From Acidobacteriota bacterium (GTDB lineage: Bacteria > Acidobacteriota > Holophagae > Acanthopleuribacterales > Acanthopleuribacteraceae), in NCBI GenBank assembly GCA_002747255.1, contig PDUC01000033.1, forward strand, positions 62,001-126,000: 64,000 nt of DNA. The letters are read 5' to 3'. Both the position numbers and the translations under genes were made by a program. Below, one piece after another: positions 25,628 through 34,181 of the stretch (the stretch's first letter is position 1; every line of letters begins with the position of its first letter). The notes under the pieces were generated by a model. The model searched no databases. It was not told where the DNA came from and saw only the letters and a list, made by a program, of their open reading frames with translations.

Positions 25628-27686
25628 GCTGCTCAAGTGGATGCAGCAGCCCCTGAAATCGCACAAAGTAAAGGGGCTGGGAGTGAAAACTCTTGAAAAG
25701 TTTTCAGCAGCGGGTATCACCACCATTCAGGATTTCCTCTTTTTCCTGCCGCGCGCTTACAAGGACTACTCTTTCATTACCCCCATTTCCGATGTGAAAA
25801 ACGACAGCGAGGTTCACCTCCAGGGCCACTTGATTTCGGTCAATGAGAGCAGAACGGCTAAACAACACATTCCCGTCTTTGAAGCACTGCTCGACGACGG
25901 CACCGGCAGCCTGAGGCTGGTTTGGTACGGGCAAAAGTACCTCGGTAACATGCTGGAGAGAGGCCGCCGGCTAGCTGTTCTTGGTTCCGTTCAAATGGAA
26001 TATGCGGGACTCAGCATGGTGAACCCCCATTTTGTGAGACTGGACCCGAACCAGAGTTATCAGGGCCGTATCAAGCCCGTTTACAGGCAAATCAGCGGCA
26101 TTCACTCCGATAAAATACACCGCTGGATCCTGGAATTGCTGGGCGACATGCTTGCGGACGATTGGCTTCCCGAACCGATCCTGGCGTATTTCAACCGGCT
26201 TGTTCCGGGATGTCCAGCGCTAAAACAGGCTCTGAGAAAACTGCACGCGCCGGAAACATCCCCTGAATTGCAACTCCTTAAAAAGCACGGCAATCCCTTT
26301 TATAATCGGCTGGTATTGGAGGAATTGACGCTGTTCTTCTGGCAGTCTGAACAGATGAAAAAGAAAATTGAACAAAGAGGTTACCCCGTTTTTCAGGTCA
26401 ATGAAAAGCCGCTCAACCGTTGGCGGCAGAGCCTGCCTTTCCAGTTCACAGCAGACCAGAAGCAGGTGCTGCGTGAACTCGTCCACACACTGCAAGGCGG
26501 CCAGCGCGTGTTTCATTTACTTCAAGGCGACGTGGGCTGCGGGAAAACGGTTGTGGCGCTCGGCTTATCGCTACTGTTCTCTCAAGACGGTTTGCAGACT
26601 GCCGTGCTTTGTCCCACTACGGTCCTGGCCACACAGCACTTTCAAACGGCAAGTCGTATGCTGCAGGGTACGGGTCTTCGGATCGCCCTGCTCTCTTCGG
26701 AGTTGGAACGGGCGCAACAGCAGAAAACCGTTGAAGCCCTGCAGAGCGGGCAAATTGACCTGGTCATCGGAACACATCGCCTCATTCAGGCCGATGTCTT
26801 TTTCAAGGCCTTGGGTTTTATTGTGATAGACGAACAGCATCGTTTCGGCGTGCAGCAGCGGCTCAGTCTGTTGAGAAAAGGCCATCGCCCTCATCTGCTT
26901 TCACTCACCGCCACGCCCATTCCGCGATCTCTGGCTTTATCCGTTTACGGCGGGTTTCAGGTTATGCAGATTCGGCAAAAGCCCGCTGGCAGAAAAGAGG
27001 TGCATACCATTTTGAAAAAAGCCGGTAACAGAGCGTCCGTGGTTCCGTTTATCAAACAGCGATTGCAGATGGGCGAACAGGTGTTCTGGGTTTTCCCCTT
27101 TATTGAAGGCGATCAAGAGAGTGCGGATCGCTCTGTGGAACACATGTACCGCGAACTGAGCGAAAGGTACTTTCCCGAGTATGAAATGGGAATGGTACAT
27201 GGCCGAATGGAGAAAAGCCAACTTAAAGAGCAGATGGAACAATTCAGGGAAGGCAAGCTGAACATTCTCTTTTCCACCACGGTTATCGAAGTCGGGGTGG
27301 ACATCGCCAATGCCACCATCATGGCCATTGAAGGGGCTCAGCACTTCGGGCTCAGTCAACTGCATCAACTCCGTGGACGAGTGGGCAGGGGAGAGCGTCC
27401 GGGCTTTTGCCTGCTCTTTCTGGAGGAACCCGTATCGCCGGAAACCCTGAAAAGGGTGCGCTTTTTTGAAACCTGTCACGATGGGTTTGAACTGGCCGAA
27501 TTCGATCTGCAACTCCGGGGAGCGGGCGACTTCTTCGGAAACCGCCAAAAAGGACTCACCGACTTCAAATTCGCGGAACTCTGGCGTGACCGAAACCTCT
27601 ACGCCCAAATGCAAAAAGACCTGCCGAAGATTTTGACGACATGTCAGACAACCGACCTGCAGCACGCCGCGGAAAAAGCGTTTTAA
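25620..27686 (+). CDS. recG: ATP-dependent DNA helicase RecG
   Basis: 688 residues from the TTG at 25620, which has GGGGG seven bases upstream and overlaps the VWFA stop by eight bases; the earlier in-frame TTG at 25599 has no such site. RecG unwinds stalled replication forks and branched recombination intermediates. It has the N-terminal wedge domain (about 60-160), Walker A GDVGCGKT (about 303-310), the DEQH box VIDEQHRFGVQQR (about 402-414), LTATPIPRSL, and motif VI QLRGRVGRGERPG. The length equals the usual 680-700 residues. Coupling to a secreted VWFA protein is probably accidental. Confidence 0.95.
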   Translation: MNKLLKWMQQPLKSHKVKGLGVKTLEKFSAAGITTIQDFLFFLPRAYKDYSFITPISDVKNDSEVHLQGHLISVNESRTAKQHIPVFEALLDDGTGSLRLVWYGQKYLGNMLERGRRLAVLGSVQMEYAGLSMVNPHFVRLDPNQSYQGRIKPVYRQISGIHSDKIHRWILELLGDMLADDWLPEPILAYFNRLVPGCPALKQALRKLHAPETSPELQLLKKHGNPFYNRLVLEELTLFFWQSEQMKKKIEQRGYPVFQVNEKPLNRWRQSLPFQFTADQKQVLRELVHTLQGGQRVFHLLQGDVGCGKTVVALGLSLLFSQDGLQTAVLCPTTVLATQHFQTASRMLQGTGLRIALLSSELERAQQQKTVEALQSGQIDLVIGTHRLIQADVFFKALGFIVIDEQHRFGVQQRLSLLRKGHRPHLLSLTATPIPRSLALSVYGGFQVMQIRQKPAGRKEVHTILKKAGNRASVVPFIKQRLQMGEQVFWVFPFIEGDQESADRSVEHMYRELSERYFPEYEMGMVHGRMEKSQLKEQMEQFREGKLNILFSTTVIEVGVDIANATIMAIEGAQHFGLSQLHQLRGRVGRGERPGFCLLFLEEPVSPETLKRVRFFETCHDGFELAEFDLQLRGAGDFFGNRQKGLTDFKFAELWRDRNLYAQMQKDLPKILTTCQTTDLQHAAEKAF

Positions 27687-28100
27687 TTGGGAGAATGTCA
27701 GCTGTTTTCAATGATCCCTCTTATTCTGTAGAATATCGGACAGTAGTAAAATACAGAACATCATAGAACAAAATACCGCACAGCCTGTTTTTTTACCCTA
27801 ATGGACATGCCAAATGCCAGCCAGTTACCATCACTGAATATGCCTGCGGTTGTATTTTTTACATTGGATCAAGACTGTTACCGATGTACATTTTTATCTT
27901 TATTTAACAAGTTGATCTATGGAAACAGCACTTGCATCGCTCTTTTTAGTGGACTACAATGAATAGAGGTTCAATAAAAAGATGATTTACAAAAGGTGGT
28001 GTTGACTGTCTTCATGAAACGGTTTCGCTCAACAAGTTATTTCACTCGTCGGAGAACTCACCGTTAGTCAATACAACCCACACAATAAAGGAGAATTGTT
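27687..28100. other. 414-bp AT-rich region upstream of aqpZ
   Basis: No open frame with coding character on either strand and no clear hairpin terminator for recG. The stretch becomes AT-rich and marks the left border of the accessory island. Immediately before aqpZ is AAAGGAGAA, a good ribosome site seven bases from the ATG. I see no convincing promoter boxes. Confidence 0.5.
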
Positions 28101-28787
28101 ATGAAAAAATACGGTGCGGAATTTGTTGGTACCTTTTGGCTCGTGCTTGGTGGATGCGGCAGTGCGGTCTTGTCTGCGGCATTTCCAAATGTTGGCATCG
28201 GTCTTCTTGGGGTTTCCCTGGCTTTTGGATTGACCGTACTCACGATGGCTTTTGCCATCGGACACATATCCGGCTGTCATCTCAATCCGGCAGTTTCTTT
28301 TGGCCTTTGGGCTGGAGGTCGTTTTCCAGCAAGAGAATTGCCATCTTATATCGTTGCGCAGGTCTTGGGCGCGATTGCAGCCGGTGGTGTTTTGTATCTG
28401 ATTGCTAGCGGCAAGGCAGGCTTTGATCTCAGTGCAGGTTTTGCTTCAAACGGCTACGGAGCCCACTCGCCTGGTAATTATAGTTTGCTGGCAGCCCTGA
28501 TAACAGAAGTTGTCATGACTATGATGTTCCTCATTGTCATTCTTGGTGCCACTGACAAGAGAGCACCGCAAAACCTTGCTCCGATTGCAATCGGATTGTG
28601 CCTTACACTGATTCACTTGATCAGCATTCCGGTCACCAATACCTCTGTTAACCCTGCTCGCAGTACGGGTGTTGCGGTATTCGCAGGTGATTGGGCTATT
28701 TCCCAGCTGTGGCTTTTCTGGGTGGCTCCTATTATTGGCGGTCTACTTGGAGCGGCAATTTACCGACTAATTGGGAAAAAAGAATAG
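28101..28787 (+). CDS. aqpZ: Aquaporin Z
   Basis: A 228-residue inner-membrane water channel with six hydrophobic helices and both NPA boxes: HLNPAVSFG (about residue 61) and VNPARSTG (about 181). The second box has the downstream Arg of the ar/R selectivity filter. The N-terminal [24 protein letters not shown] is the classic AqpZ opening. Single gene with a good ribosome site. Confidence 0.96.
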   Translation: MKKYGAEFVGTFWLVLGGCGSAVLSAAFPNVGIGLLGVSLAFGLTVLTMAFAIGHISGCHLNPAVSFGLWAGGRFPARELPSYIVAQVLGAIAAGGVLYLIASGKAGFDLSAGFASNGYGAHSPGNYSLLAALITEVVMTMMFLIVILGATDKRAPQNLAPIAIGLCLTLIHLISIPVTNTSVNPARSTGVAVFAGDWAISQLWLFWVAPIIGGLLGAAIYRLIGKKE

Positions 28788-29066
28788 AAGGGTGGAAGTC
28801 TAACGAATAGGTTTAGATTATCTGAGCGCAGCCCGTAATCTGGATCATTTGCCAGGCTTGTCGCTTATGGCTTGACGACCAGTCCAGAATGGACAGATAG
28901 TCTCTCCTCAGACATGTTGAAGAACAAACCACGGTCATCGATCGGCTTATCCAAGGCCAGGATAGTCTGTTTGTGCTTGACTTCCCAATCAACAAGGGCA
29001 GGTTTGGGTATCCTATGTTCCATAGGATACCTATAAAGTTGATTTGCATGAAAAGGTTTTCATTAG
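28788..29066. other. AT-rich spacer with perfect 11-bp palindrome
   Basis: A 279-base spacer between aqpZ and the HXXEE gene with no credible gene. It contains GGTATCCTATG (29007-29017), loop TTC, and CATAGGATACC (29021-29031), a perfect inverted repeat with no T-run. It sits 35 bases before the next start codon, so an operator, a processed RNA hairpin or the relic of an element end are possible. Confidence 0.5.
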
Positions 29067-29567
29067 ATGCTACTTCAATATCTCAACACTACACCATTAA
29101 GAAAACTGTTTTGGTTAAGTCCATTCTTATTTGCTCTGCACAATGTAGAAGAAACTTTGTTTATAGAAAAATGGTCAAAAGGCGTAGGCACTTTCATACA
29201 TGAGTCAGTTACAACTCAACAATTTGGCATTGCTGTTAGTTTCTTGACAATATTGGTTCTGGTACTCACAATTGTATTTGTAAATAGTGAAAAAGATAAA
29301 ATAGGTGCTTATGTCCTTACCTGCATTGTGATTTCATTCCTCATTAATGCGATATTTCCACATATTGTGGCCACAGTTTACTTTGGCTCATATTCGCCAG
29401 GAGTAGTTACCTCCGTTTTTATATATATTCCCTTCTCCGTATATATGTTGTACAGAATTTTCAATGAGAAATACTTGACAAGTAAACCAAAGTTTGCAAT
29501 TTCAGTCTTGGGAACAGTTTTAATAATGAAAATATTAATCCCAATATCTTTGTGTATTGGTAAGTGA
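29067..29567 (+). CDS. HXXEE domain integral membrane protein
   Basis: A 166-residue protein with about five hydrophobic segments. The LFALHNVEETL stretch contains the defining H-x-x-E-E, and a second conserved His lies in NAIFPHIVATVYF. HXXEE (PF13787) proteins are uncharacterised membrane proteins, perhaps metal-binding or enzymatic. The gene is clearly richer in A/T than the housekeeping genes around it, and the ribosome site is poor, so transfer is likely. Nothing here indicates a substrate. Confidence 0.72.
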   Translation: MLLQYLNTTPLRKLFWLSPFLFALHNVEETLFIEKWSKGVGTFIHESVTTQQFGIAVSFLTILVLVLTIVFVNSEKDKIGAYVLTCIVISFLINAIFPHIVATVYFGSYSPGVVTSVFIYIPFSVYMLYRIFNEKYLTSKPKFAISVLGTVLIMKILIPISLCIGK

Positions 29568-29629
29568 TCATTTAACCGCATCTATACATAAAAAAGGATC
29601 ATGGCAGAATCCATATGAATGGAGGAGCT

Positions 29630-29980
29630 TTGAGTAAAACAAATAAATAACCACTACCCCGGCCTGCCTGGGAAGATCACGTTGAAAAATGGAAAAACAG
29701 CCACTTGACCAAGGCTTCCTATTGTCGACAGAAGAACCTGGTTTATTCTCAGTTCATCTACTGATCTTCCAAATTCAAAACACAAGAAGCGACACCCAAG
29801 TTGGTGGCGATCCCTTCATCTCCTGTGGCGGTACTGGCTACGCAAAGAAGTGGCCCTGTCTCTGGAATCAAACTGTATTTGAACGCCTGTTATCTTGATA
29901 TACCCGACGGCTTTAATGAAGACACGCTGACCCGTATTCTCTCCATTCTTGAAAAGGGGCCCTCTCATGTTTTCGTCTGA
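29630..29980 (+). pseudogene. Dead IS66-type TnpA (accessory orf1) remnant
   Basis: Reading from TTG 29630 (after GGAGGAGC) in one frame to the stop at 29978-29980 gives about 115 residues interrupted by two nonsense codons, TAA 29648 and TGA 29762. The latter follows QFIY, where intact relatives often have Trp. The residues WEDHVEKWKNSHLTKASYCRQKNL correspond to the W-..-H-..-W-..-S-..-S-Q-..-YC-R-..-N-L pattern of IS66 TnpA, and the distal half includes IKLYLNACYLDIPDGFN and TLTRILSIL, matching the C-terminal end. No TnpB or transposase follows. Best explained as a decayed insertion sequence fragment. Confidence 0.65.
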
Positions 29981-30390
29981 ACCACAGATGAGTGCGATGA
30001 ACGCAGATAGATAAGGAATCCGCTCACAGAGATATTGATAGAGCATTTGAGGTTCTGAACGTTCTTCATAAATTAAAAAACAATTCAAAACAAATATCCT
30101 GAAAAACATTCGTGTTCATTCGTGGTTAAAAAAATGGAACCCCAGATGAGTGCGATGAACGCAGATAGACAAGGAATCCGCTCACAGAGATATTGGTAGA
30201 GCATTTGAGGTTCTGAACGTTCTTCATTAATAAAAAATCATTTGTATGGTTGTCCCATACTCCCAAACTCAACAATTCAAAACAGATACCCTGAAAAACA
30301 TTCGTGTGAATTCGTGTTCATTCGTGGTTAAAAACAATCCGTGTCCATCTGTGGTTAAAAAAAAGAAACCACAGATGAACACGGATAAAC
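29981..30390. repeat. Dispersed-type repeat array with two long direct copies and an 18-bp palindrome
   Basis: Copy 1 starts at 29981 and copy 2 at 30139. They share a long core, with CAGATGAGTGCGATGAACGC at the start and ATTCGTGTTCATTCGTGG at the end. Copy 2 contains a roughly 45-base insertion near 30240. The array ends in CCGTGTCCATCTGTGGTT (30339-30356), which pairs with AACCACAGATGAACACGG (30367-30384) with one mismatch, across a loop of A residues. Words such as CACAGATGAACACGG and TTCGTGTTCATTCGTGG occur as dispersed repeats in many environmental bacteria; their role is unknown. No protein can be read from it. Confidence 0.7.
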
Positions 30391-30448
30391 AAAGATATTT
30401 ATCAAAGAAATTCAGAAACCGATATCATATCCGGATTCAACCAAAGCG

Positions 30449-30488
30449 AAAAAGGGCATGCCCCTGGCTTCAACCAGATACATGCCCT
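30449..30488 (-). terminator. Intrinsic terminator of the IPTL-CTERM gene
   Basis: AGGGCATG (30453-30460) pairs with CATGCCCT (30481-30488), with an inner TGG/CCA pairing. On the minus strand the stem is followed by TTTTT. It lies 32 bases after the stop of the minus-strand gene. Confidence 0.7.
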
Positions 30489-30519
30489 AATGAATTTCTT
30501 AAAAATTCAATCGATTGGA

Positions 30520-31155
30520 TTATTTTCTTCTAATAACCAAAATTCCACTTAAAACCAGTAACGACGCAAACAGAATCATTCCCCATTGGCTCATTGTGGG
30601 TACCCCAGCTCCACCTGTTCCACCTGCTATAGTGTAATCACCGCCAACCTCTACCGTAACATCGCCAGTATGAGTTGGATTATAGCCTGAAACAACCAAC
30701 TTATAGGTTCCAGCCGCTAACGTAACACCATCTGAAGGTAGAATGGCACTTAATCTTCCTGCACCATCATCATCATCATAGAAAACGAGACTATCTGCAG
30801 GATTGGCTGGATCAAAATCACAGTACACGAACATAACCGTATCACTAATAGTTGTTCCATCAGAGGTAACGACCGCATCGAGAGCCTCACCACCAGGCGC
30901 AACAATATCAAATACGACATAACCAACACCATCATTACCGGAGTCTGAACTTGTGGCCTGACAGTTTAAATCCAATGAAACATCCCATCTACGGTCGAAT
31001 ACCTGTGATTCGTCAATGGTTTGGCTAGCCGAGCCAGCACGATTAAAAGGACCAAGATATTCCGAATTATCAGGTGCTTTTTCACCGGTTAAACTACCTT
31101 GTCCCAAAGCAGCTACCGTTATCAAAAGAGCCAATATATATGTTATTTTTTTCAC
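30520..31155 (-). CDS. Secreted protein with IPTL-CTERM sorting signal
   Basis: 211 residues from GTG 31155, which has GGAGGG four bases upstream; the upstream in-frame ATG at 31215 has no site and gives a much less likely leader. The signal peptide is VKKITYILALLITVAALGQG. The central domain has the beta-rich, Asp- and Gly-rich look of PPC-like (DVUA0089-type) bacterial domains, including SDTVMFVYCDFDPANPADS. The C-terminus is GVPTMSQWGMILF, then a hydrophobic segment, then IRRK. That matches the IPTL-CTERM anchor processed by exosortase-like systems; no exosortase gene is in this window. The core function is unknown. Confidence 0.8.
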   Translation of the reverse strand: MKKITYILALLITVAALGQGSLTGEKAPDNSEYLGPFNRAGSASQTIDESQVFDRRWDVSLDLNCQATSSDSGNDGVGYVVFDIVAPGGEALDAVVTSDGTTISDTVMFVYCDFDPANPADSLVFYDDDDGAGRLSAILPSDGVTLAAGTYKLVVSGYNPTHTGDVTVEVGGDYTIAGGTGGAGVPTMSQWGMILFASLLVLSGILVIRRK

Positions 31156-31411
31156 TTTTCCCTCCGACATAAAGAAATATAACGTTACCAATATTAATAC
31201 AGGACATCTTATCATTCAACTTTTTTTTAACCATGGTAAATATTTTAATTAAATCACTAATTGGTGTTAGACCACCATAGCCATTTGAGCTGCTGTGCCG
31301 GGTCCTTTTTTCCTTGTTAAATACAGAAGTTTGATGGAAGTACAGAATGTGCCTGATATACTTGTTAAAAGCTCAACCGGATCATTCATCCCAAATGGAG
31401 GACAGGTCGAA

Positions 31412-31789
31412 ATGATGATTTATATGGTATGTGTCAGTCTTTTCTTTTCAGATGACACAGTGGTTTTAGAGTACGATTGTTTACCTGAAATCCCAAGGGT
31501 GTATCGAAATCTGGATTATACATTCTATTTAATACTGGAAATTAAAAAGGTGGATCAAGCCCTGGAAATAAAAGTACACAGGAAACCAAAATTCTTTGAT
31601 GGCGATTTTCCATCTATAAGAAATTGTGACGCCTTGAAACTCTATGTAGAAGAAGGGGAAACGATCATCTTTTGGATTTTCTACCATTATGTTAAAGGTT
31701 GGATAAACGGTAAAATCGTCAAAGGGAAACGTGAAATACCACTAAAAATTGCAGGTTATCCTCCCCCCAAACAAATGCAGGAAAAGTGA
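31412..31789 (+). CDS. Hypothetical protein
   Basis: I do not recognise it. ATG 31412 has GGAGGA nine bases upstream and gives 125 residues; the open frame continues back to GTG 31295 without a ribosome site. It is predicted as a beta-rich soluble protein with charged, aromatic strands (YDCLPEIPRVYRNLDY, LILEIKKVDQALEIKVHRKP, EGETIIFWIFYHYVKGWING). No cysteine pattern, membrane helix or catalytic motif stands out. AT-rich composition fits the accessory island around it. The following 270 bases to tatA hold nothing recognisable. Confidence 0.5.
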   Translation: MMIYMVCVSLFFSDDTVVLEYDCLPEIPRVYRNLDYTFYLILEIKKVDQALEIKVHRKPKFFDGDFPSIRNCDALKLYVEEGETIIFWIFYHYVKGWINGKIVKGKREIPLKIAGYPPPKQMQEK

Positions 31790-32058
31790 ATGCGAAAAAA
31801 TGACATTCCCATGTCCATAAAAAAAGAAAACCAGCAGTCTGACGCTCTAAAATGGTTGCTTATGCTGCCTCCCGTATCGGCTTCCAGCGCGATGGTGAAG
31901 TTATCGTTTGTTCTCGCCTTTGACCGCCGCAATTTCAAGTGTCAGCCAGACAAGATGTGCATTGACCCTTTACCTTGAAACAGATATGATAGGTTTCGCA
32001 TGACACGGACATGCTGCCATTGTACCTGCGTCCTGCAATGAAATGTCTGGAGTTTTTT

Positions 32059-32361
32059 ATGCCACTTTTACTGTTCGGATCATTGGGATTGCCGGAAATA
32101 CTGCTTATTTTCGCCTTGATCCTTCTTTTGTTCGGTCCTAAAAAGCTGCCCGAAATAGGGAAGTCACTTGGTAAGGGAATAAGAGAGTTCAAGAAGGGTA
32201 CATCGGGAATTATGGATGGCCTCAACGACGCGGTTAATGCGCAACCTGAAAAGCCAAAACCCAAGGCCGCTCCTGTTCAAAAAGCAATTGAGCCACCCCA
32301 GTCGGCTGTAGAGGACGTAAAGGGCATTGTGGTTGATTTGGAATCGGAGGAAGAGAAGTAA
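32059..32361 (+). CDS. tatA: Twin-arginine translocase subunit TatA/TatB
   Basis: 100 residues from ATG 32059, with GGAG six bases upstream; longer in-frame starts back to 32011 lengthen the front of the protein without homology. The single N-terminal membrane helix (LPEILLIFALILLLFGPKKLPEIGKSLG) contains the F-G hinge and is followed by an amphipathic helix and a charged tail. TatA-like proteins form the pore for folded, cofactor-bearing exports. tatC follows after three bases, and the ActB protein encoded at 42500 has a twin-arginine leader, so both probably serve it. No separate TatB was seen. Confidence 0.92.
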   Translation: MPLLLFGSLGLPEILLIFALILLLFGPKKLPEIGKSLGKGIREFKKGTSGIMDGLNDAVNAQPEKPKPKAAPVQKAIEPPQSAVEDVKGIVVDLESEEEK

Positions 32362-32364
32362 CTC

Positions 32365-33192
32365 ATGGGAGCTGACGAAAAGGCAGTTGTTCCAGGAGAG
32401 GAAACCAATGATCCCAATCAGATGAGTTTCTTCGAGCACATCGACGAACTGAGAGGTCGCCTGCTCAAGTCCTTGATTCTCTGGGTGATTGTGTTCGCCG
32501 TATGTTTTTACTTCGTCAAAGACCACATTTTCCCCGTGCTGGCCGAGCCTTTAATCAAGATCAGTAAATCGGAGCATGTCTTTGCGGCCATAGATATTAA
32601 AGAGCCTTTCTTTGCCAACATCAAAGCAGCCTTTTGGGTAAGTATCATTTTTTCAAGCGGCATTTTCTTTTACCACACCTGGGCTTTTGTGGCTCCCGGG
32701 CTGACGCGAAAAGAGAAGTTCTTCGCCATCCCGTTTCTCATTTTTATGTCATTTTTCTTCATTGCCGGATGTCTGTTCAGTTTCTACTTCGTTTTTCCCT
32801 ATGCGCTTGAGTATCTCATGAGTTGGAATGACACGGGTTTCGATGCCTATACACGAACCTATTATCTGTCGCTGCTTTTTGCCTTTGTACTGGGCATGGG
32901 TGCCAGTTTTGAAACACCAATGGTTATTTTCTTCCTCGCCAAGATCGGGCTGGTAACTCCCGGGTTCCTGCTCAAACACTTCAAATGGGCGGTCATCATC
33001 AGTTTCGTGATTGCCGCCATCATCACACCCACTCCCGATATGATCATGCAAACAGCGCTTGCCGGCCCCATGATTATTTTGTATTTATTTGGTATTGGTG
33101 CGGCCTACTTTGTCGCGAAAAAAGAAGAGGAAGAAGAGGAGAAAGAGCTGGGAACGGCTTATGAAGAGGACGATGAAAGCGAGGTAGATTAA
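32365..33192 (+). CDS. tatC: Twin-arginine translocase subunit TatC
   Basis: 275 residues with six membrane helices. The N-terminal motif FFEHIDELRGRLLKSLI and the conserved GILFYHTWAFVAPGLTRKEK loop (here FFYHTWAF) are TatC hallmarks; the Glu in the loop between helices and the conserved F/Y-A-F pattern are present. TatC recognises the RR signal. A charged, Glu-rich extension of about 20 residues follows the last helix. It starts three bases after tatA and its stop abuts rfaE1, forming a tight operon. Confidence 0.95.
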   Translation: MGADEKAVVPGEETNDPNQMSFFEHIDELRGRLLKSLILWVIVFAVCFYFVKDHIFPVLAEPLIKISKSEHVFAAIDIKEPFFANIKAAFWVSIIFSSGIFFYHTWAFVAPGLTRKEKFFAIPFLIFMSFFFIAGCLFSFYFVFPYALEYLMSWNDTGFDAYTRTYYLSLLFAFVLGMGASFETPMVIFFLAKIGLVTPGFLLKHFKWAVIISFVIAAIITPTPDMIMQTALAGPMIILYLFGIGAAYFVAKKEEEEEEKELGTAYEEDDESEVD

Positions 33193-34170
33193 ATGAAGGA
33201 ACAAGCGTTGACGGTCCTTGAAAAGTGGGATCAGGCTCGCATTCTGGTTGTTGGAGACTTGATTCTGGACCGCTACATCTGGGGCTCGGTCAATCGCATT
33301 TCACCAGAAGCACCCGTTCCCGTGGTGCTGGTCAACAGGGAAACCATCCATCTTGGCGGGGCAGCCAATGTCCTTGGCAATCTGAGATCCATGGAAGCGC
33401 AAACCTCCATTGTCGGCGTAACGGGGAGAGATCAGAATGGCAGTGAACTGGTAGGACTGATGGATGCAGCGGGTGTGGATACCTCCGGAATCATTCGCAC
33501 TCAACATCATCCCACCATTCAAAAAACCAGGATTATTGCCCATCAACAGCAAGTTGTGCGGGTGGATCGGGAAAAAAATGGCGGTTACGAAGCGTCTTTA
33601 AACGAAACCATCGTTAAAGAAGTGTTTCAGCGTCTGCCGCGGGTGGATGCCATTATCGTGAGTGATTACGGTAAAGGTGTCATTCACAAAGACTTGCTGG
33701 CCAAGCTCCATTCCGCAAAAGGCAAGCCCACAATCTGCGTCGATCCCAAAGATCAGAACTTCGCCAATTACAAGGGTGTCCACATACTCACCCCCAATCA
33801 GGCTGAAGCCGAGCGTATGTCCGGTGTTCAAATTACCGACAGGCCCTCACTGATGAAGGCAGCCGCCGAGATTTTCAAGGTCCTCGGCTGCGAAAGACTG
33901 CTCGTAACGCGCGGTGAAAAGGGCATGGCGCTCTTTCAATCTCCGGAGAATCTCTTTGAAATTCCCACAGTGGCCAAGGAGGTTTACGATGTCAGCGGTG
34001 CGGGCGATACGGTTATCGCCACCTACGCCCTTTCCCGGGCTGTGGGTGCTTCTGCCAGAGTGAGTGCCTATCTTTCCAATATCGCGGCCGGTATTGTGGT
34101 TGGAAAACTCGGGACGGCTGAAGTTTCAAGACAGGAAATAAAAGACGCTTTACTGCAGCGTGATGACTGA
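33193..34170 (+). CDS. rfaE1: D-glycero-beta-D-manno-heptose-7-phosphate kinase (RfaE domain I)
   Basis: 325 residues of the pfkB/ribokinase fold. Seen are ILVVGDLILDRYIWGSV, the sugar-binding GGAANVLGNL, and the ATP-binding C-terminal YDVSGAGDTVIATYAL with the catalytic Asp of G-A-G-D. It phosphorylates heptose-7-phosphate at C1 in the ADP-heptose pathway for LPS core. The adenylyltransferase half (RfaE domain II) is absent, so a separate rfaE2 must exist elsewhere; the final epimerase gene, rfaD, is at 49443. It begins directly after the tatC stop, an odd but compact pairing with translocase genes. Confidence 0.92.
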   Translation: MKEQALTVLEKWDQARILVVGDLILDRYIWGSVNRISPEAPVPVVLVNRETIHLGGAANVLGNLRSMEAQTSIVGVTGRDQNGSELVGLMDAAGVDTSGIIRTQHHPTIQKTRIIAHQQQVVRVDREKNGGYEASLNETIVKEVFQRLPRVDAIIVSDYGKGVIHKDLLAKLHSAKGKPTICVDPKDQNFANYKGVHILTPNQAEAERMSGVQITDRPSLMKAAAEIFKVLGCERLLVTRGEKGMALFQSPENLFEIPTVAKEVYDVSGAGDTVIATYALSRAVGASARVSAYLSNIAAGIVVGKLGTAEVSRQEIKDALLQRDD

Positions 34171-34181
34171 GGAATCACAAG

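Noticed and set aside
26937-27665. 242-residue minus-strand frame inside recG
   Set aside because: Overlaps the conserved helicase motifs of RecG; shadow only.
28973-29203. 76-residue plus-strand frame across the palindrome
   Set aside because: It overlaps the HXXEE start in another frame, lacks a ribosome site and shows no protein-like composition.
29981-30390. Repeat cluster as a CRISPR array
   Set aside because: Only two long, imperfect copies, no short regularly spaced repeats or unique spacers, and no cas genes.
31790-31978. 62-residue frame before tatA
   Set aside because: No ribosome site or recognisable sequence; probably chance in the spacer.
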